From: Nematostella vectensis
Lineage: Eukaryota > Cnidaria > Anthozoa > Actiniaria > Edwardsiidae
Length of the DNA stretch: 64,000 nt
Direction of reading: 5' to 3'
NCBI RefSeq assembly: GCF_932526225.1
Contig: NC_064038.1
Span: 11,655,070 to 11,719,069, forward strand
Below are positions 11,515 through 23,826 of this stretch, piece after piece (within the stretch, counting starts at the first letter, position 1; each line of letters begins with the position of its first letter). Made by a program: the position numbers and the translations under genes. The notes beneath the pieces are model-generated. The model did not search any database, had not been told where the DNA came from, and saw only the letters and a list, made by a program, of their open reading frames with translations.

Positions 11515-13456
11515 ATGGCGGACAAAAACATCAAGGCCAAGCGAACTGTGGCTATGCCTGTTGATGGCAGCCAACGAAGCAAGGATGCATTCATTTGTAA
11601 GTAAACCTTGTAAGATAGCATTAGGCGATTTTCAGCGAAGAACAAACGGGTAGAGTTTGGTATACATACGCCAAATACCAACGTATCTTCCTATGTTCAT
11701 ATACGTAAAGTCGGGATAAAGTACAACCTGTTGCTGCTTATTTCTGCCATAGAGTAAACTATACTTATAAGTAAAAAAAAACTATCTAAAAAGCCACAGA
11801 CTGGCGGGCCCTGGCTGATCTATAGAACGACACAATAAATACAATGGAAATGCAAATAAGTTTGGATGTGGCCCTGTATTCCGGAGTCTAGTTGAAAATG
11901 CTGTCAGAGTGCTTCTTTCGAGGGAGTATGGGAGTCTGGGAGTATGGGAAATTTCTATTTGTCTTCATTTTGGATCAGATATTTTGGATCAGCTGTGGCC
12001 TGCCAATCTGTGGAATTTTGGATGCATGCAACATTGTGAACACGGTCTACAGTGTTAAGATACATGCATCATGAGTTCTGATGGTTATTGTTGCAGGGTT
12101 TTGTAAGCATATCATCCAAGAAGGCGACCATGTGCTGTTGATACACGTTTGGTTTGTTCCAAGTTTTAATCATGACCGTCTTACATGGCCAGGTAATTAC
12201 CCAGCTCTGGGCGCACACTAACTGGGGTTGGGGGAAAGGTGGGGAAGTGGTTGAGGGGGTATAGTTTGGCCAACTAAAAATGGTGTGGATAAATCAAAAC
12301 TTACCAGAAATTTTTCAAAATAGATAGCAGATAGCCACCCAACTCACCCTTGACAGGGGACGGGAACGTTGTTTTCTAGGGTGGGACATATATTGCAAAA
12401 TTAAAAAGAAATAATAATAGAAAAAAAAAACACAACAAAATAGGATAATCTCCAAGAGAGGGAGTTTCTGTTATAAGTATATCAGGCTCTTGATTGGTTT
12501 AGGCTTAGAGCATGACATCCCTAAGGGGATGTTTGAATGAGATAAAGAAAAGGATTTTTGAAGTTCAGTGCCGTAGCATCCACTGGGAAATGGGGGACAT
12601 CTTCCTCTCTTAGTACACCTGAAATGTAGCAAAGGCAAATGTAAGAGAATGAGGTGTCCTCTCCCCAAGCAAGTGTAAGGATTGATTCTCCCACCCCCTT
12701 CCCCCCTCACTCCCCCTCCCCAGTAGACACGGAATTGAACGAAACATATATAAAAAAATGGTGCCAGGTCCATCCCTCAGCTAATTCAAGGATTGACTTA
12801 GTCTGGCCCGTCCCTCTACTAAACAAAAAGTCCTAGCTCTATAGCAATGTTGAAAAAAAGTATGTTTACTATTGTCTTTTTTGTGAGTTTTTTTAAAGTA
12901 CTTAATTTCTGCCACAGCAATAAAGGGGCCCTATGAGGATTGGATGTATGACAAAAGAGTAGCAGAAGATTCAGTTGATGAGATGCTGGATTGGTATATT
13001 TCATGCAACAAAAACGTAAGTCTTGGGTAGGAATGCGTGCTTTATTCAACATTAACAAGACATTAAACATGATTTTGGAGTAAGATTATCCTATAGCCCG
13101 TGGATTACGCTACGTTTGGCGGAAAATTGAAGTCACGCAATCTCTGAAAATGAGAAATAAGGCCTATAACTCAATGTATATGGTACTACTTATACTACTT
13201 GCAGGTTTCTAAGAGCATTAATAAAATTCCCCTGAATCATGGCGCAGACAAGAAAACCCAATGTGAGGAGATCTGTAAAGCAGCCAAGGAACACAGTGCA
13301 GACATGATGGTTATGAGTCACAAAGGCGACACTACCAATGCCGACCCTGGTGTGCTTGGGCTTACTACTGACTACTGCGTGTGCAATGCTGGTATTCCTG
13401 TCTGTGTGCTGTATCTACCATGCAGTTTTGTACCTATCAGCAGATGTGAGAATTAA
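11515..13456 (+). CDS. Universal stress protein (UspA) family protein, four exons
   Basis: Exons 11515-11596, 12097-12192, 12918-13015 and 13205-13456 (phases 1, 1, 0) give 175 residues and a TAA stop. The start is ATGGCGGAC at 11515. The N-terminal strand KRTVAMPVDGSQRSKDAFIW is the classic Usp opening, followed by HIIQEGDHVLLIHVWFVPS and, near the C-terminus, GADKKTQCEEICKAAKEHSA, DMMVMSHKG and TDYCVCNAGIPVCVLYLP. Usp proteins have an alpha/beta Rossmann-like fold, often bind ATP, and are cytosolic. The canonical ATP motif Gx2Gx9G(S/T) is degenerate here (HKGDTTNADPGVLGLTTDY), so this member may not bind nucleotide in the usual way. Consensus donors and acceptors support all junctions. No regulatory site could be assigned. 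Confidence 0.9.
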
Positions 13457-13739
13457 AATTGTGCTGTATCTACCAAGTCAATGAGAAAATTAGCAGAGTG
13501 TTCTTTGTCACCAAGGAAATCTGAGAATTAGTAAGTTGTACTGTGTTTGCCAAGCAAATGTGAGAATTGTTAATTTGTACTGTAACTACTACAGAAATTT
13601 GAGCTGTGTCTACCAAGAAAATGCCAAAAGTTACTGAAACTAAAAAAATGAAAAGGGGTGGATGCGAAAAATGTGCTTAATATAGTTTAGAGTAATGTTG
13701 TCTTTGTAGCCACACCCGTAGAACATATTTTGCTTTGCT

Positions 13740-14185
13740 CTGGACCTATAAGGGATACAAAATAAGGTCATTCTTTTTTTTGGGGGGGGGGGGGATTTAG
13801 CGATGCCAAATAAGGTCATTCCTTTGATGAGCGAATTTCGGGATACCAAATAAGGTCATTCCTTTGGGGAGCAAATGTAGGGATGCCAAATAAGGTAATT
13901 CCTTTGGGGAGCAAATTTAGGGATGCCAAATAAGTTCATTTCTTTGGGGAGCAAATTTAGGGATACCAAATAATGTCATTCCTTTTGGGAGTAAATTTAG
14001 GGATGCCAAATAAGGTCATTCCTTTGGGGAGCAAATTTAGAGATAACATATAAGGTCATTCCTTTTGGGAGCAAATTTAGGGATGCCAAATAAGGTCATT
14101 CCTTTGGGGAGCAAATTTAGGGATGCCAAATAAAGTCATTCCTTTAAGGAGGGGAATTCAGGGATACCAAATAAGGTCATTCTGT
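13740..14185. repeat. 40-bp tandem repeat, about 11 copies
   Basis: Unit GGATGCCAAATAAGGTCATT followed by CCTTTGGGGAGCAAATTTAG, with point variants, downstream of the Usp gene. A poly(G) run lies near 13783. Confidence 0.9.
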
Positions 14186-14439
14186 AAAAAAATTCCAAAT
14201 GGCTTGGTATAACTTACAGTTATCAATTTTATTCTTTCTTCTCGCTAAACCGCAAAGAAGCAACTGAAAGACCATAATACCATACAATATTCCAGATTGA
14301 GAATATATAATCAATAGTTGGAGTAACAGTTTTTTTAAGAAAAAGTGTAAATTGTATAACACATCTGGAAAAAGATATGTAAAGTGGAATTAATTAGTTA
14401 ATTAATAATTCCAGATATATGATTTGATGTTTTCTCGTA

Positions 14440-14815
14440 ATATATTAAAACCAAAGCCCTGTCTTTCATAATTTATCTATTTTCGCGTACTGAGGTAATT
14501 GCCATAGGAAACTTGAAAAAAAAGAAGAAAATTGTTTTTGTTGGAGATGGTCGAAATGGGTGGATATATTAAAAACAATGCCCTGTCTTTCATAATAAAT
14601 TTACTTCCGCGTACTAAGGTAATTGCCATAGGAAACTCGAGAAAAAAAAAGAAAATTGTTTTATTGTTTAAGAAGGTCGAAATGGGTATATATATTAAAA
14701 ACAATGCCCTGTCTTTCATAATAAATATACTTCCGCGTACTGAGGTAGTTGCCATAGGAAACTCAAGAAAAAGGAAGAAAATTGTTTTATAGTTTGAGAT
14801 GGTCGAAATGGCTAG
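14440..14815. repeat. ~120-bp tandem repeat, three copies
   Basis: Each unit contains ATGCCCTGTCTTTCATAAT, TTCCGCGTACT, GGTAATTGCCATAGGAAACT, a purine-rich tract and GTCGAAATGG. Peptide repeats in both directions follow from the unit and are not evidence of coding. Confidence 0.9.
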
Positions 14816-14894
14816 AATACTGAGGGGGCTAAAAAGGAGAACTTTGAAATTATTTTTCTAAATGCGGTTTTACTAGCAGAAGGCGCCATCAAGC

Positions 14895-14988
14895 CTACCC
14901 TGGGTACCAGAGGCTCCAAGCTTCGCGGCGAAAACGTTTTCTCAAATCGCTGTCGCCGCGAAGCTCGGAGCCTCTGGTACCCAGGGTA
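14895..14988. mobile_element. Short palindromic MITE, TACCCTGGGTACCAGAG family
   Basis: TACCCTGGGTACCAGAGGCT at the left is mirrored by AGCCTCTGGTACCCAGGGTA at the right; the arms continue into GCTTCGCGGCGA. AAGCCTA flanks the left end, and AAGCCTAG lies just past the right end. The same terminus occurs at 21647-21732. Confidence 0.75.
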
Positions 14989-15447
14989 TATCAAGCCTAG
15001 TAGTAATTAGTATCGGAGTAACAGGTAAAACTACAAAAGGCATACCTGAGCTTTAAATAAAGGATTCCAAAAAAAATTTATAGCCTTTTGTTTTGATATT
15101 ACTAGTTGTCCGTTTGCCCATAGACACCGCAGCCCATAGACTTACCCTGTAGATGGTCCATCGCACGGAACTATGGCTGCCACCACAATCGGGATTTATA
15201 TTTATATCCAATTTGTCTATTTGGGGGTACGTCTCGGGCCTCGTCCCCGTTTACGTATGACCCCATTGGGCATCTATAGGGATTGTTTCAAGCGCGCAAC
15301 ACTAAGCCCAAGCGCTCCCGCGCTCTAAGTAAATCACAGGCGCGCGCTTACTGATACCTTCTCAAGCCAATCAAAGACGTCACAATTAGGATACAGTAGT
15401 CTTTGGTATTCGGCGCCAAGGCGTAGCTTACGCACACTTCTGGTAGA

Positions 15448-18400
15448 ATGTCGGGTGAAGATAGCGACTCGGATTTCGATCCAGAGGAGATCTTGAGTCA
15501 ATTACAGAACCTGCAAGAACTTCTTCATCGACAAGTGGGGAAACATAAGGTAATCATCAAGGAAAAGGGAAACTTCAACAACAACAACAACTATTTTATA
15601 CAACCTTAGCAATTACATAGATGTCGAATTACAGGTCTAAAGTAAAAATGATTTAAAAAATCATTTACCCATTGCTCTTGTCCCTCCGAGAGTAGAATGT
15701 GGCCCTGCTGCAAGACACACACAGACACTGGGAGGTCAGCCCGATCGTGTTCGAGGACTGCAACTCTTTGGAGGGAGAATCCATCAAGCAAACAGTAAAA
15801 GTAAGTGTTGTAGGCAAGGGGCAGAACCTCCCTAAAGCTGCTATGCTTCCACTGCTATCATATCATCTCAACAATTGTCATTATTTCATCATAGTTGTTG
15901 TATTGTTATGTTATTCGTTGTGATACATAAAAGAGTTAAATTTCTATCTCGCGCAGCTTGTGAATAAAGCAGAGGATCATGAAAGAAAACGCCGAATGTC
16001 CATCCCCTACACGGGAATGGCGAATACTACAGATGCGGATCTCGAAGACAACTCGATTCACGTGGAGACAATGCATGAGGAGCTGCTACACTTATTTGCC
16101 ATACATGATGTGAGTATCACGGTATTATCACGTGAGCAACATGTGAGTATCACATGGAGACGCTGCACGAGGAGCTGCTACACTTATTTGCCATACATGA
16201 TGTGAGTATCACGGTGTGTTCACGTGGGCATCATCTGAAGGGGTCTGGATGGGGTTAAACGACTAGCGACAAACGGCTTTAAAATTAACTGACTAACTGA
16301 CAAAACATGAAAAAAACTATGACTACCGACAAAAAAATATTCGCCGACTATCGACATTTTTTTAAAACCGGTATTTTTACTCTTTACTTCCATCGTCAAT
16401 CTATTTAAATTCGGCCATTTCAGAATCTGCACTATGTATTTCCTGTTTCATCAACTTTTTAGTCAATTAATAATTATAATAATTAATTAATTATTAATAA
16501 GTTATTAATTATTAATCAATCCTAAACAATGTTGAATCTTGTTTATACGTGAAATCTAGTACAAAAGCGAAATCTAGTACAAAAGCTTTGATTCACCGAC
16601 ACTACCGACAAAGACCGATAATTCTTACCGACTACCGACAAATGATGGAAATTTTTACTGACTACCGACATCCAGACCCTGATGTGAGTATCACACGAAG
16701 ACGCTGCACGAGAAAATCCTACATGAGTTTTTTATCATCACCGTTTGGTTCCCGCTTTAGGCAAAGTACCAAACTGAGTGTGAGCGCGAGCGCCAAACAG
16801 CAGAAGCCGTGAAACAAAAGATGCAAGATGAGCTGCTCATGCGCGCTTCGCGAAGACGAGCCCGCGAGGCTTTTGAGGAAGAGAGACAGAGGAAGATCAA
16901 AGAAATGGAAAATATGATGACCGGATGTGACGAGGAGAGCCTTGCTATGGCGGAGACCAATGACAAGCTGTCTGAAGTCCATCAGGATCTCAAGAGCGCA
17001 TTCCAGATTATGCAGGTAAGAACAGGTTTTTCTGGTTATCAAACTTGGCCATCTACAGCAATAAGAATTCAATAGTTTTTATTTTACCTGAGCTTTGCAT
17101 TTCAATTCAGGGGCGGATCCAGGAGCCCCAAAAATGGGGGGCCGAAGCAAGAGTTTCAAGAAAGGGGGAGCCGGATTCAATGTTCTTCCGTGTATTTCCT
17201 TATATATTTTTTGTTACAAATCAAAATATCTGAAAATAGGGGGGGGGGGGGGGCGCTCGGGCCTCCCCTAAATCCAAGTGACTATGATAACTCGCTAGAA
17301 ATTGTACCATTAATTTTTGTCTTACACGAATGCATATGTGAAGTAGCAATGTTACGCAGATTTTGATTGCAAGCATCTAAATTACACAATAAGTCAATGA
17401 GAATTGCCCGGAGTTTCGTGTCCATTCCCTCACAGCTCCCTTCTTCAGTTAACCTGGTATATCTACTTGTGATTGTTTTCATCCAATAAAGAAATATAAA
17501 GTACTTATGTGAAGAAATCTCTGAATAACCACCTAAGAAGAAAATATACCTCATTTACCAAATTCAATAGCAAATAGCGCAATCACGCGAACAAAATGGC
17601 TGCTTCCTTGCACTTGGTATTTTGCCAGGCTGAAAGTGACTATTTTTGACTCGGCATACTGAATATTGAAGATGCCAATACAATTTATAATTATAATTTT
17701 CTGTATTTTTTAACTCATTACAAAAATCCATTCTAGAGATGAGGAACTACCTCAAACAGTCAACACAAAATGGTGTTTAATGCTTGCTCCGCCTTTAAGC
17801 AGTTCCTAAATCTATGTATTTTATTTTTGACTCAGCAAGCCAAGGAGGCGCAGGAGGACAAGGAGCGTCACGTGACTGAGGAGAGAAAAGAGCTTTTGTT
17901 GCAGGAGATCCGTAGATTTCCGAGCAAGAAAAAGCAGAAAGAGCTTCTTGAACAGGAGCGGCAGAACAGGATCAAAATGTATCGGGAACGCATCCTCACA
18001 AATAACAAATCCGACGAGACACTTGTCCAAGTACAAGAAGACCTTCTGAAGCTGTTTGGCAAAATCAAGGTAAGAGGAAAGACAATGATTTGGCATCCAG
18101 TAATCGTGGAAATGATCTAGTCAAAGTTATTATTTCTTTAGCTATGACTTTGTTGCCTGTTCCCTATTCTGACACTAATCTGGACGGATCAGTTCAGACA
18201 AATAAAATAAAAGCTATTTAAAAACTACAATATTGAGACAAACACACTGAAAAGCAAAGTAACAAACTAATGAAAAGTCGAAAAGTATTGTATTGTAACG
18301 AAAAAACAAAAAAATAGAACCTATTTGTATTTATTTACAATTTCTGTCTAGCGAGAAGTTTTATCATTAGTTATGTTTATACCCTTTTCAAATATGGTTG

Positions 18401-20202
18401 CATTCCATGTGTCGTAACCCGCAGTGCTTTGTAGGTATCACATAGATAAATACGCGTAAATAATAATAAAAAAACAATATTCCAGGCATAGAAAGCTCAG
18501 CTGTATTATTCTTTTTATGGGCCTGTAAGAATTTACATGGCTTTCAAAGACCAGCATTCAGCTATTTAAACTAGACCCTGAACCAATGCGGGTTACGTTA
18601 CAAGTTACTCGAGTGCAACCATATGAAAAAAACGTTGTCGTTTTGAGGGACTGGTACCGAGGAATCTTAGTTTCTTTTCGGATACTTTCTCCATTGACCA
18701 AGGATGGTCACAGTCACTGTTTTTCTCTTTGATTACAATTCATAAAGTTAACGAAGCACCTGCGGTACGGCAACCTTAAAAATGACAAGAATCATGCAGT
18801 TTTTCCAAATAACGAATATATTAGTTTCCTTATATGGAAGTGACCGTGTTTGCCAAAAACGACAATTTTTGGCTAAATTTTCTTTATATGCTTATCTGAA
18901 ATTGTAGTATACAAGTAGCCCGGGGGGAAGGGGGGGGGGGGGATTTTACAAAAAAAAAGAAGACGGGGATGATCGTCCTATCTCTTAGGGTATAAATTTT
19001 CGAGCAACTGCTATCCCTTAGGGGTTTGTTGAAGGATTTTTTCGATTGCGCTATCCCAATTTTTCTATTTCTTAGAGGTAAGAATTTCTCACACAACGGT
19101 CTATCCCTTCTATTCATGTTAAAACTTATTTTGCTAACGATCAGCCCCCGTCTGTTTTGAGCCGTCCCCCTTTCCCCCGGGACAAATTATCTCAATGGGG
19201 TACCCCTTTTTTAAGCAATCTTGGGACCGAGATAAGCAAAGTACATTAAAATACAATGGTGCGCGTTTATTAATGAAAGTACCACTGTATTTAGTACTCT
19301 ACAACTTTAAACTTCTGAACCTGTTTTATCAGAAAGACAAGAAGTTATTGAAAGAAACCACGCATAACGAGCAAGAGGACCGTAAGGCCCTTATGCACGA
19401 GGAGCTGCTCCACAAGACCCTTAGCAAGCAGGTGTCCCAACAGGAGGCCCAAGAACGGGCCAGGAGAATCAAGGAGTCGAAAAGCGAGCTATCCCATGAC
19501 GACTCACCCAAACAAAAGGCAATGGACACCCTGATTGACGTGCAAAGGCAGCTTTTGGATGTCATGTCACATGTTCAGGTAAATCTCTAGATAGGTAGGG
19601 TTGTATACGAGATGGGGATAACTGACACCTTGATCGATCATATTGATCACGTGCTGACCATGTGCTGATCACGTGTTGTTTTTTCCCAGATGACGTCAGT
19701 CAAAGAGCAAATGCACCACCTAAAGTTCATGAACGCGCGCGCCAACATGCTGCATGAAATACGCATGCGTAAATCCGACCACGATATACAGTAAGTAATT
19801 TAGGGTAAAAAAATTGAATAATATTTCTGATGCAGCATTTAGATTTTTTCTTTATTCTTAATGATGACGCAAAATATACATTAAATACTCGTTACATGAT
19901 CAACTCGTGCCCTTACACGAATAACACAAACGTTTAAAGAATACAGCAGTCTATTTGCCCGAAAACTTGCCATATTTGCATAAAATGGAAGTTCGATATT
20001 TGAGTGATAATATTTGATAAGAATATATCATTTGCTTCCTTGAATTGATCGAAATGGGCGCTTTTTGTGATTCAATTGTGACCAATGCTGTCAAATCCCT
20101 TTCAGTTGTGATACACCATCCGCGGCCTCGTTCACAAGACCAGGTCGTCGACTGTCAATCATCGGAGAGCAACTACAGAACAACCAATCATCAAGCATTT
20201 AA
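15448..20202 (+). CDS. Coiled-coil protein with one ~80-residue repeat per exon, eight exons
   Basis: Exons 15448-15549, 15696-15800, 15957-16109, 16761-17015, 17836-18069, 19333-19578, 19690-19790 and 20106-20202 join in frame (1,293 bases, 430 residues). The first six junctions are phase 0. The start is MSGEDSDSDFDPEEILSQLQ. Exons 4-6 (85, 78 and 82 residues) each hold a charged helix with a DELL/KELLL/EELL core, then E-R-x-R-x-x-IK, an acidic loop and a leucine-zipper-like end (NDKLSEVHQDLKSAFQIM; DETLVQVQEDLLKLFGKI; MDTLIDVQRQLLDVMSHV); exon 3 carries a weaker copy. The helices suggest a soluble structural or cytoskeletal protein; I do not recognise the family. Exon 7 reaches an in-frame TAA if its donor is not used (a 34-residue exon end), so two C-termini are possible; the spliced form adds HCDTPSAASFTRPGRRLSI and GEQLQNNQSSSI. 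Confidence 0.85.
16136..16760 (+). repeat. Duplicated exon-3 edge and GACTACCGACA repeats in an intron
   Basis: 16140-16215 repeats the last ~45 bases of exon 3 with its donor (GAGGAGCTGCTACACTTATT ... CATGATGTGAGTATCACGG), and 16680-16720 holds a third, partial copy. Between them are degenerate GACTACCGACA units (16260-16350, 16595-16680) and an AT-rich TTAATTAATTATTAATAA patch. Confidence 0.8.
17105..17285 (+). repeat. Small dispersed repeat with poly(G)
   Basis: Opens with GGGGCGGATCCAGGAGCCCC and ends in a G-run followed by CTCGGGCCTCCCCTAAATCC, so the ends are G-rich and C-rich complements. Located in an intron of the coiled-coil gene. Confidence 0.4.
18620..18885 (-). repeat. Dispersed repeat, inverted copy of 8740-8995
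   Basis: Lies in the intron between exons 5 and 6 of the coiled-coil gene, in opposite orientation to the 8740 copy, with about 10-15% divergence judged by eye. Confidence 0.75.
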
Positions 20203-21646
20203 TGTGATGATATATATTTATTTGAAAGCTATGTTTCTGTAATAATAACGTGTTTACAGTAAAATTATGTATTCACTTTTTTAAGTTGTGTTTTTTTGTT
20301 GATCTATCGCGCGGGATAGAAAGGGGAAGAGGGGGAGGACAGGTGAAATGGAAGGGGAGGGACACCTCATTTTATGTATTGGATAATTAGAGACTATTTT
20401 TATCTGATTTTTTTTCTGTACGATATTATCTCGATACTCCATTTTTCGATACCCACGGCTCGTCTCCCTCTCTACCGTTTTGGACTTGTCACGCTGGGCG
20501 GCAAAACGTCCAGATGCGTCGCTTTATTTTTCTGTAATATACTTACAATTTAACATTTTTCCTCAGATAAATTCCAGTCAATACGGTTGACGTCTATTTG
20601 ATTCTAAAAGAGCTTATCTATATATATATATAGATTTTTTGTTGACTCGACAAAAACGTCCGCGAAAAATTGGGGATGAAATTTTTTTTATTTTTTTTGT
20701 ATATCCTGTTGTTTGCACACGCTGACAAAAAGTATCACTTCCTGTATATTTCATCAAGGAAAATTAATCCCTGTAGGTTTTTGTTTAAAATACTTTACCG
20801 CTAAGTAAAATTGAAAAATGTAAATGTGTTAACCTGTGTTACCTAAAAACAACAATAGGGAGACAAAATTACCTCAGGCTTCATGCAGTGAAGAGTACAA
20901 AATCAAAATTTAGGGAGTTTTTCTAACATGCTTCTAATAATGTGTTTGCTTAGTTTGTCACCTATCGTTTTTAACTATGAACAAAGTCAATTCGCATTTT
21001 CCGTTTAATCAGAATACAGGTTATCACACTGTGTTTATATATTTGTCGGAGTTAGAGAACTTTATGTTTACACAACAACAGATGAGATGGATTTCACCCA
21101 TCCAGGACCTTTGGATTAGCAAAGAGGTGCTGTGGTAATTTGCACATAAGGTTAATAAGAGACATCGGTAAAAGAGCAATAGAGAATAGTACCTATCAAT
21201 GAGACTCAATGAGACCAATGAGGCATCACATAATTGTAAGGTAACGCGTGTTTTCTACATTGTCATATGTTTTATTCATTTGTCTCTAGTATTTTTTAAA
21301 TTTTGTTGTTGATATTCTTACCATCGCACTGTTTGAAATTTCTTTACTGTTCTCGGGTATTTGTTATGGCTCTTTTTTCATTTATCAACATACACTCTCC
21401 GATTCATATATACCCAAATTTTTCCTTCATTTTTTTTTTAAATATTCTGTGGTTGATTAATTCTTACCGTCGCTTTGTTTATATTTCCTATACAATTCTC
21501 CTTATTCTCTTTTTTCATAAGCAACTTACACTATTTATTTGATACATATTTATGTTCTTTTTAATTTTGCTTTCGGGTAATATATTTTTGGTATTTTTAC
21601 TGTCATTTTGTTTGTTTTTCCATACGATTCAAGGTTATTTTACCCT
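20203..21646. other. Intergenic, nothing recognised
   Basis: AT-rich sequence downstream of the coiled-coil gene with a TATATATATA tract near 20620. No exon-like frame with splice signals. Confidence 0.4.
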
Positions 21647-21732
21647 GGTTCCAGAGCCTCGAGCGTCTCACTATTTAGCAGTTTAGTTGCCAGCTAAATA
21701 AAGAGACGCTCGAGGCTCTGGAACCAGGGTAT
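21647..21732. mobile_element. Short palindromic MITE, TACCCTGGTTCCAGAG family
   Basis: TACCCTGGTTCCAGAGCCTC and its continuation GAGCGTCTC are mirrored by GAGACGCTCGAGGCTCTGGA and ACCAGGGTA. Related at its ends to 14895-14988 but with a different core. Confidence 0.8.
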
Positions 21733-23480
21733 GGTTATTTTGATAGTCGGGCAAAAAAAGACCCTTGCGCAGTTGTGAAAATTTTTTAAGTTCGCCTTTG
21801 GCTCGAATTTCAGCTCGTTACCCGATAGCGACGGCTGGAAATAAAGCTCGCCTCAGTCGTAAGCGTTGTTTTTTCTTATACTATGTATATTTTTAGAGAG
21901 TTCTATGTATTATATTTTTCTAGTAGTTTTTTCTTATGTTATGTCCTAGTTTCTAAGTGAAGCGATTTACTAGCTTTGTTAGCTTTAAATTCTATTTCTT
22001 TCGGGCAGCTGGACTTTTAAGCATTAAAATGCTTGTTCAGTGAGAGCATAAACTCATAAGAGAGGATGAGTTTTGAAAATTGAAATAAAATCATAAACTC
22101 GAGTAAACAGAACAGTCTTGGCGGCGGGCATGGGAGGGCGTTCTAGTCCATTGTTCAAATTGGCATTTCTAAGGCCGAAAAAAGAAACATTAGGCCTCAA
22201 AACATTCTACTGAACGCAGAGAAATGTGTTCGATTATCAATTATCATTTACTACTATCTGTCATGGCAAGCATTGTATGGTTATTTAATCGCTGTTTTTT
22301 AATCACTTTTTTATCACACGTACTATATTTATAGCCAGGTCTTTCGAAAAGAATCAGTATGGCGGAAAAACAAGCGGTTGACTTTACTAACCAGCTAGTT
22401 TTATGGAAACTTGCCGGTTTGCGTTTCTAGCTCTACAGTCTGCGAGGAATGGTCGCTTTTCGATTTTCTGATATTTTTAAATAGAAAAATATTCACATGA
22501 TATTAAAAATGATAGTGAATACTTGCAAAAAATGCATCTGGAATGTTTTAACTAATGAAAGTGAAATATTTTTATTGCGGAACATTTCAGCAGGTTAGAT
22601 TATCATAATTTGCTTATGTGACGTCATAGGATGAGGTCATCCAAATTTAAATACTCATAAACAGCATGATTGGCGGATTTATAGCGTTTTAAAAGTTTCT
22701 CTAGCACGTAACAGAGCTCGCTACTTTATAGCACGCAATTAAACTTATAGTTAACGAAGCTAAAAGGATATCAAAACCACCTGGAAAGGTTTGAGGTAAT
22801 CAAACACTTCCTCAGATACACTAGGTACCAGACTCTCTGATAGCGACAAAGTGGACAGCGGTTTCTCTGGTCCTTTCTAAATAGGTTTCAAAAGGATCCT
22901 TTTTTTAGAATCTAATATTATATTCAATTTTTTTTTAAATTGTACAAAATTGATTGAAAAGCACGGACTCACTTGCGAAGAATTAAGAATTACGCGGCTT
23001 TCTTTGCGCTGCATACCCGGCGAATTACTAATTACGCACTTCTAAACGATTATTTCAACAGATTCATTCTAATTCATTCGTTTGCCGAATTAGAACAATC
23101 GAAATGGATGGGAAAATTCCACCATTAACAAATGTGTGTTTTGCAAGGTTTTTTTTTCTTCTTGGTTGTTCAGTTTAAAAAAAAAGAAAATATGTATTAT
23201 CTAATAACTAATAACTTTGCTGATTGGTTATTTAAACACTTAAGTACCATCTATTTGCTAAAAATGAGTGAAAGGTAATTATTTTCATTAGAAAGCTTAT
23301 GAACATTATCAGATTTATTACACTTCAGGTCTTAGATACGAAATTTGCCTTGAAACAACTTTATCAACAAAAGGATAATAACACCTTTAGAAAAATACTT
23401 ATGAAAATAAAGCCTACTGGCCCATTTACTTTATGGCGCCTGTCAACGAATTTCCATGTCGCCGATTGGCTCTTCCGTTC
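21733..23480. other. Intergenic, possible isolated start exon
   Basis: A short frame at 22360 (MAEKQAVDFTNQLVLWKLAG) begins with ATGGCGGAAAAAC and has a weak donor GTTTGCG, but I found no partner exon. The rest is AT-rich with no recognised feature. Confidence 0.25.
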
Positions 23481-23826
23481 GGGTTGTTGTTGTTTTTAGG
23501 CATTGATCAATGCTCGCCTCTTTGGCTTGATTATAACCAGTTTCTTTTAAAAGCCGGAAAGAGAGTGGGGAGCTGATAAAATGATCGGCACGAATTCAAG
23601 TGGAAAATTAAGGGGATGTTGCACCTGCAAAATTTCTTTCAAGGTAACATTTCGGGTTGTTGTTGTTTTTAGGCATTGATCAATGCTCGCCTCTTTGGCT
23701 TGATTATAACCAGTTTCTTTTAAAAGCCGGAAAGAGAGTGGGGAGCTGATGAAATGATCGGCACGAATTCAAGTGGAAAATTAAGGGGATGTTGCACCTG
23801 CAAAATTTCTTTCAAGGTGACATTTT
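23481..23826 (+). repeat. 173-bp direct tandem duplication
   Basis: Two near-identical copies of a unit starting GGGTTGTTGTTGTTTTTAGG and ending TTTCTTTCAAGGT(A/G)ACATTT, which implies a recent duplication. Confidence 0.9.

Noticed and set aside
14477-14792. Paired 86-92-residue proteins on opposite strands
   Set aside because: Both are translations of the ~120-bp tandem repeat.
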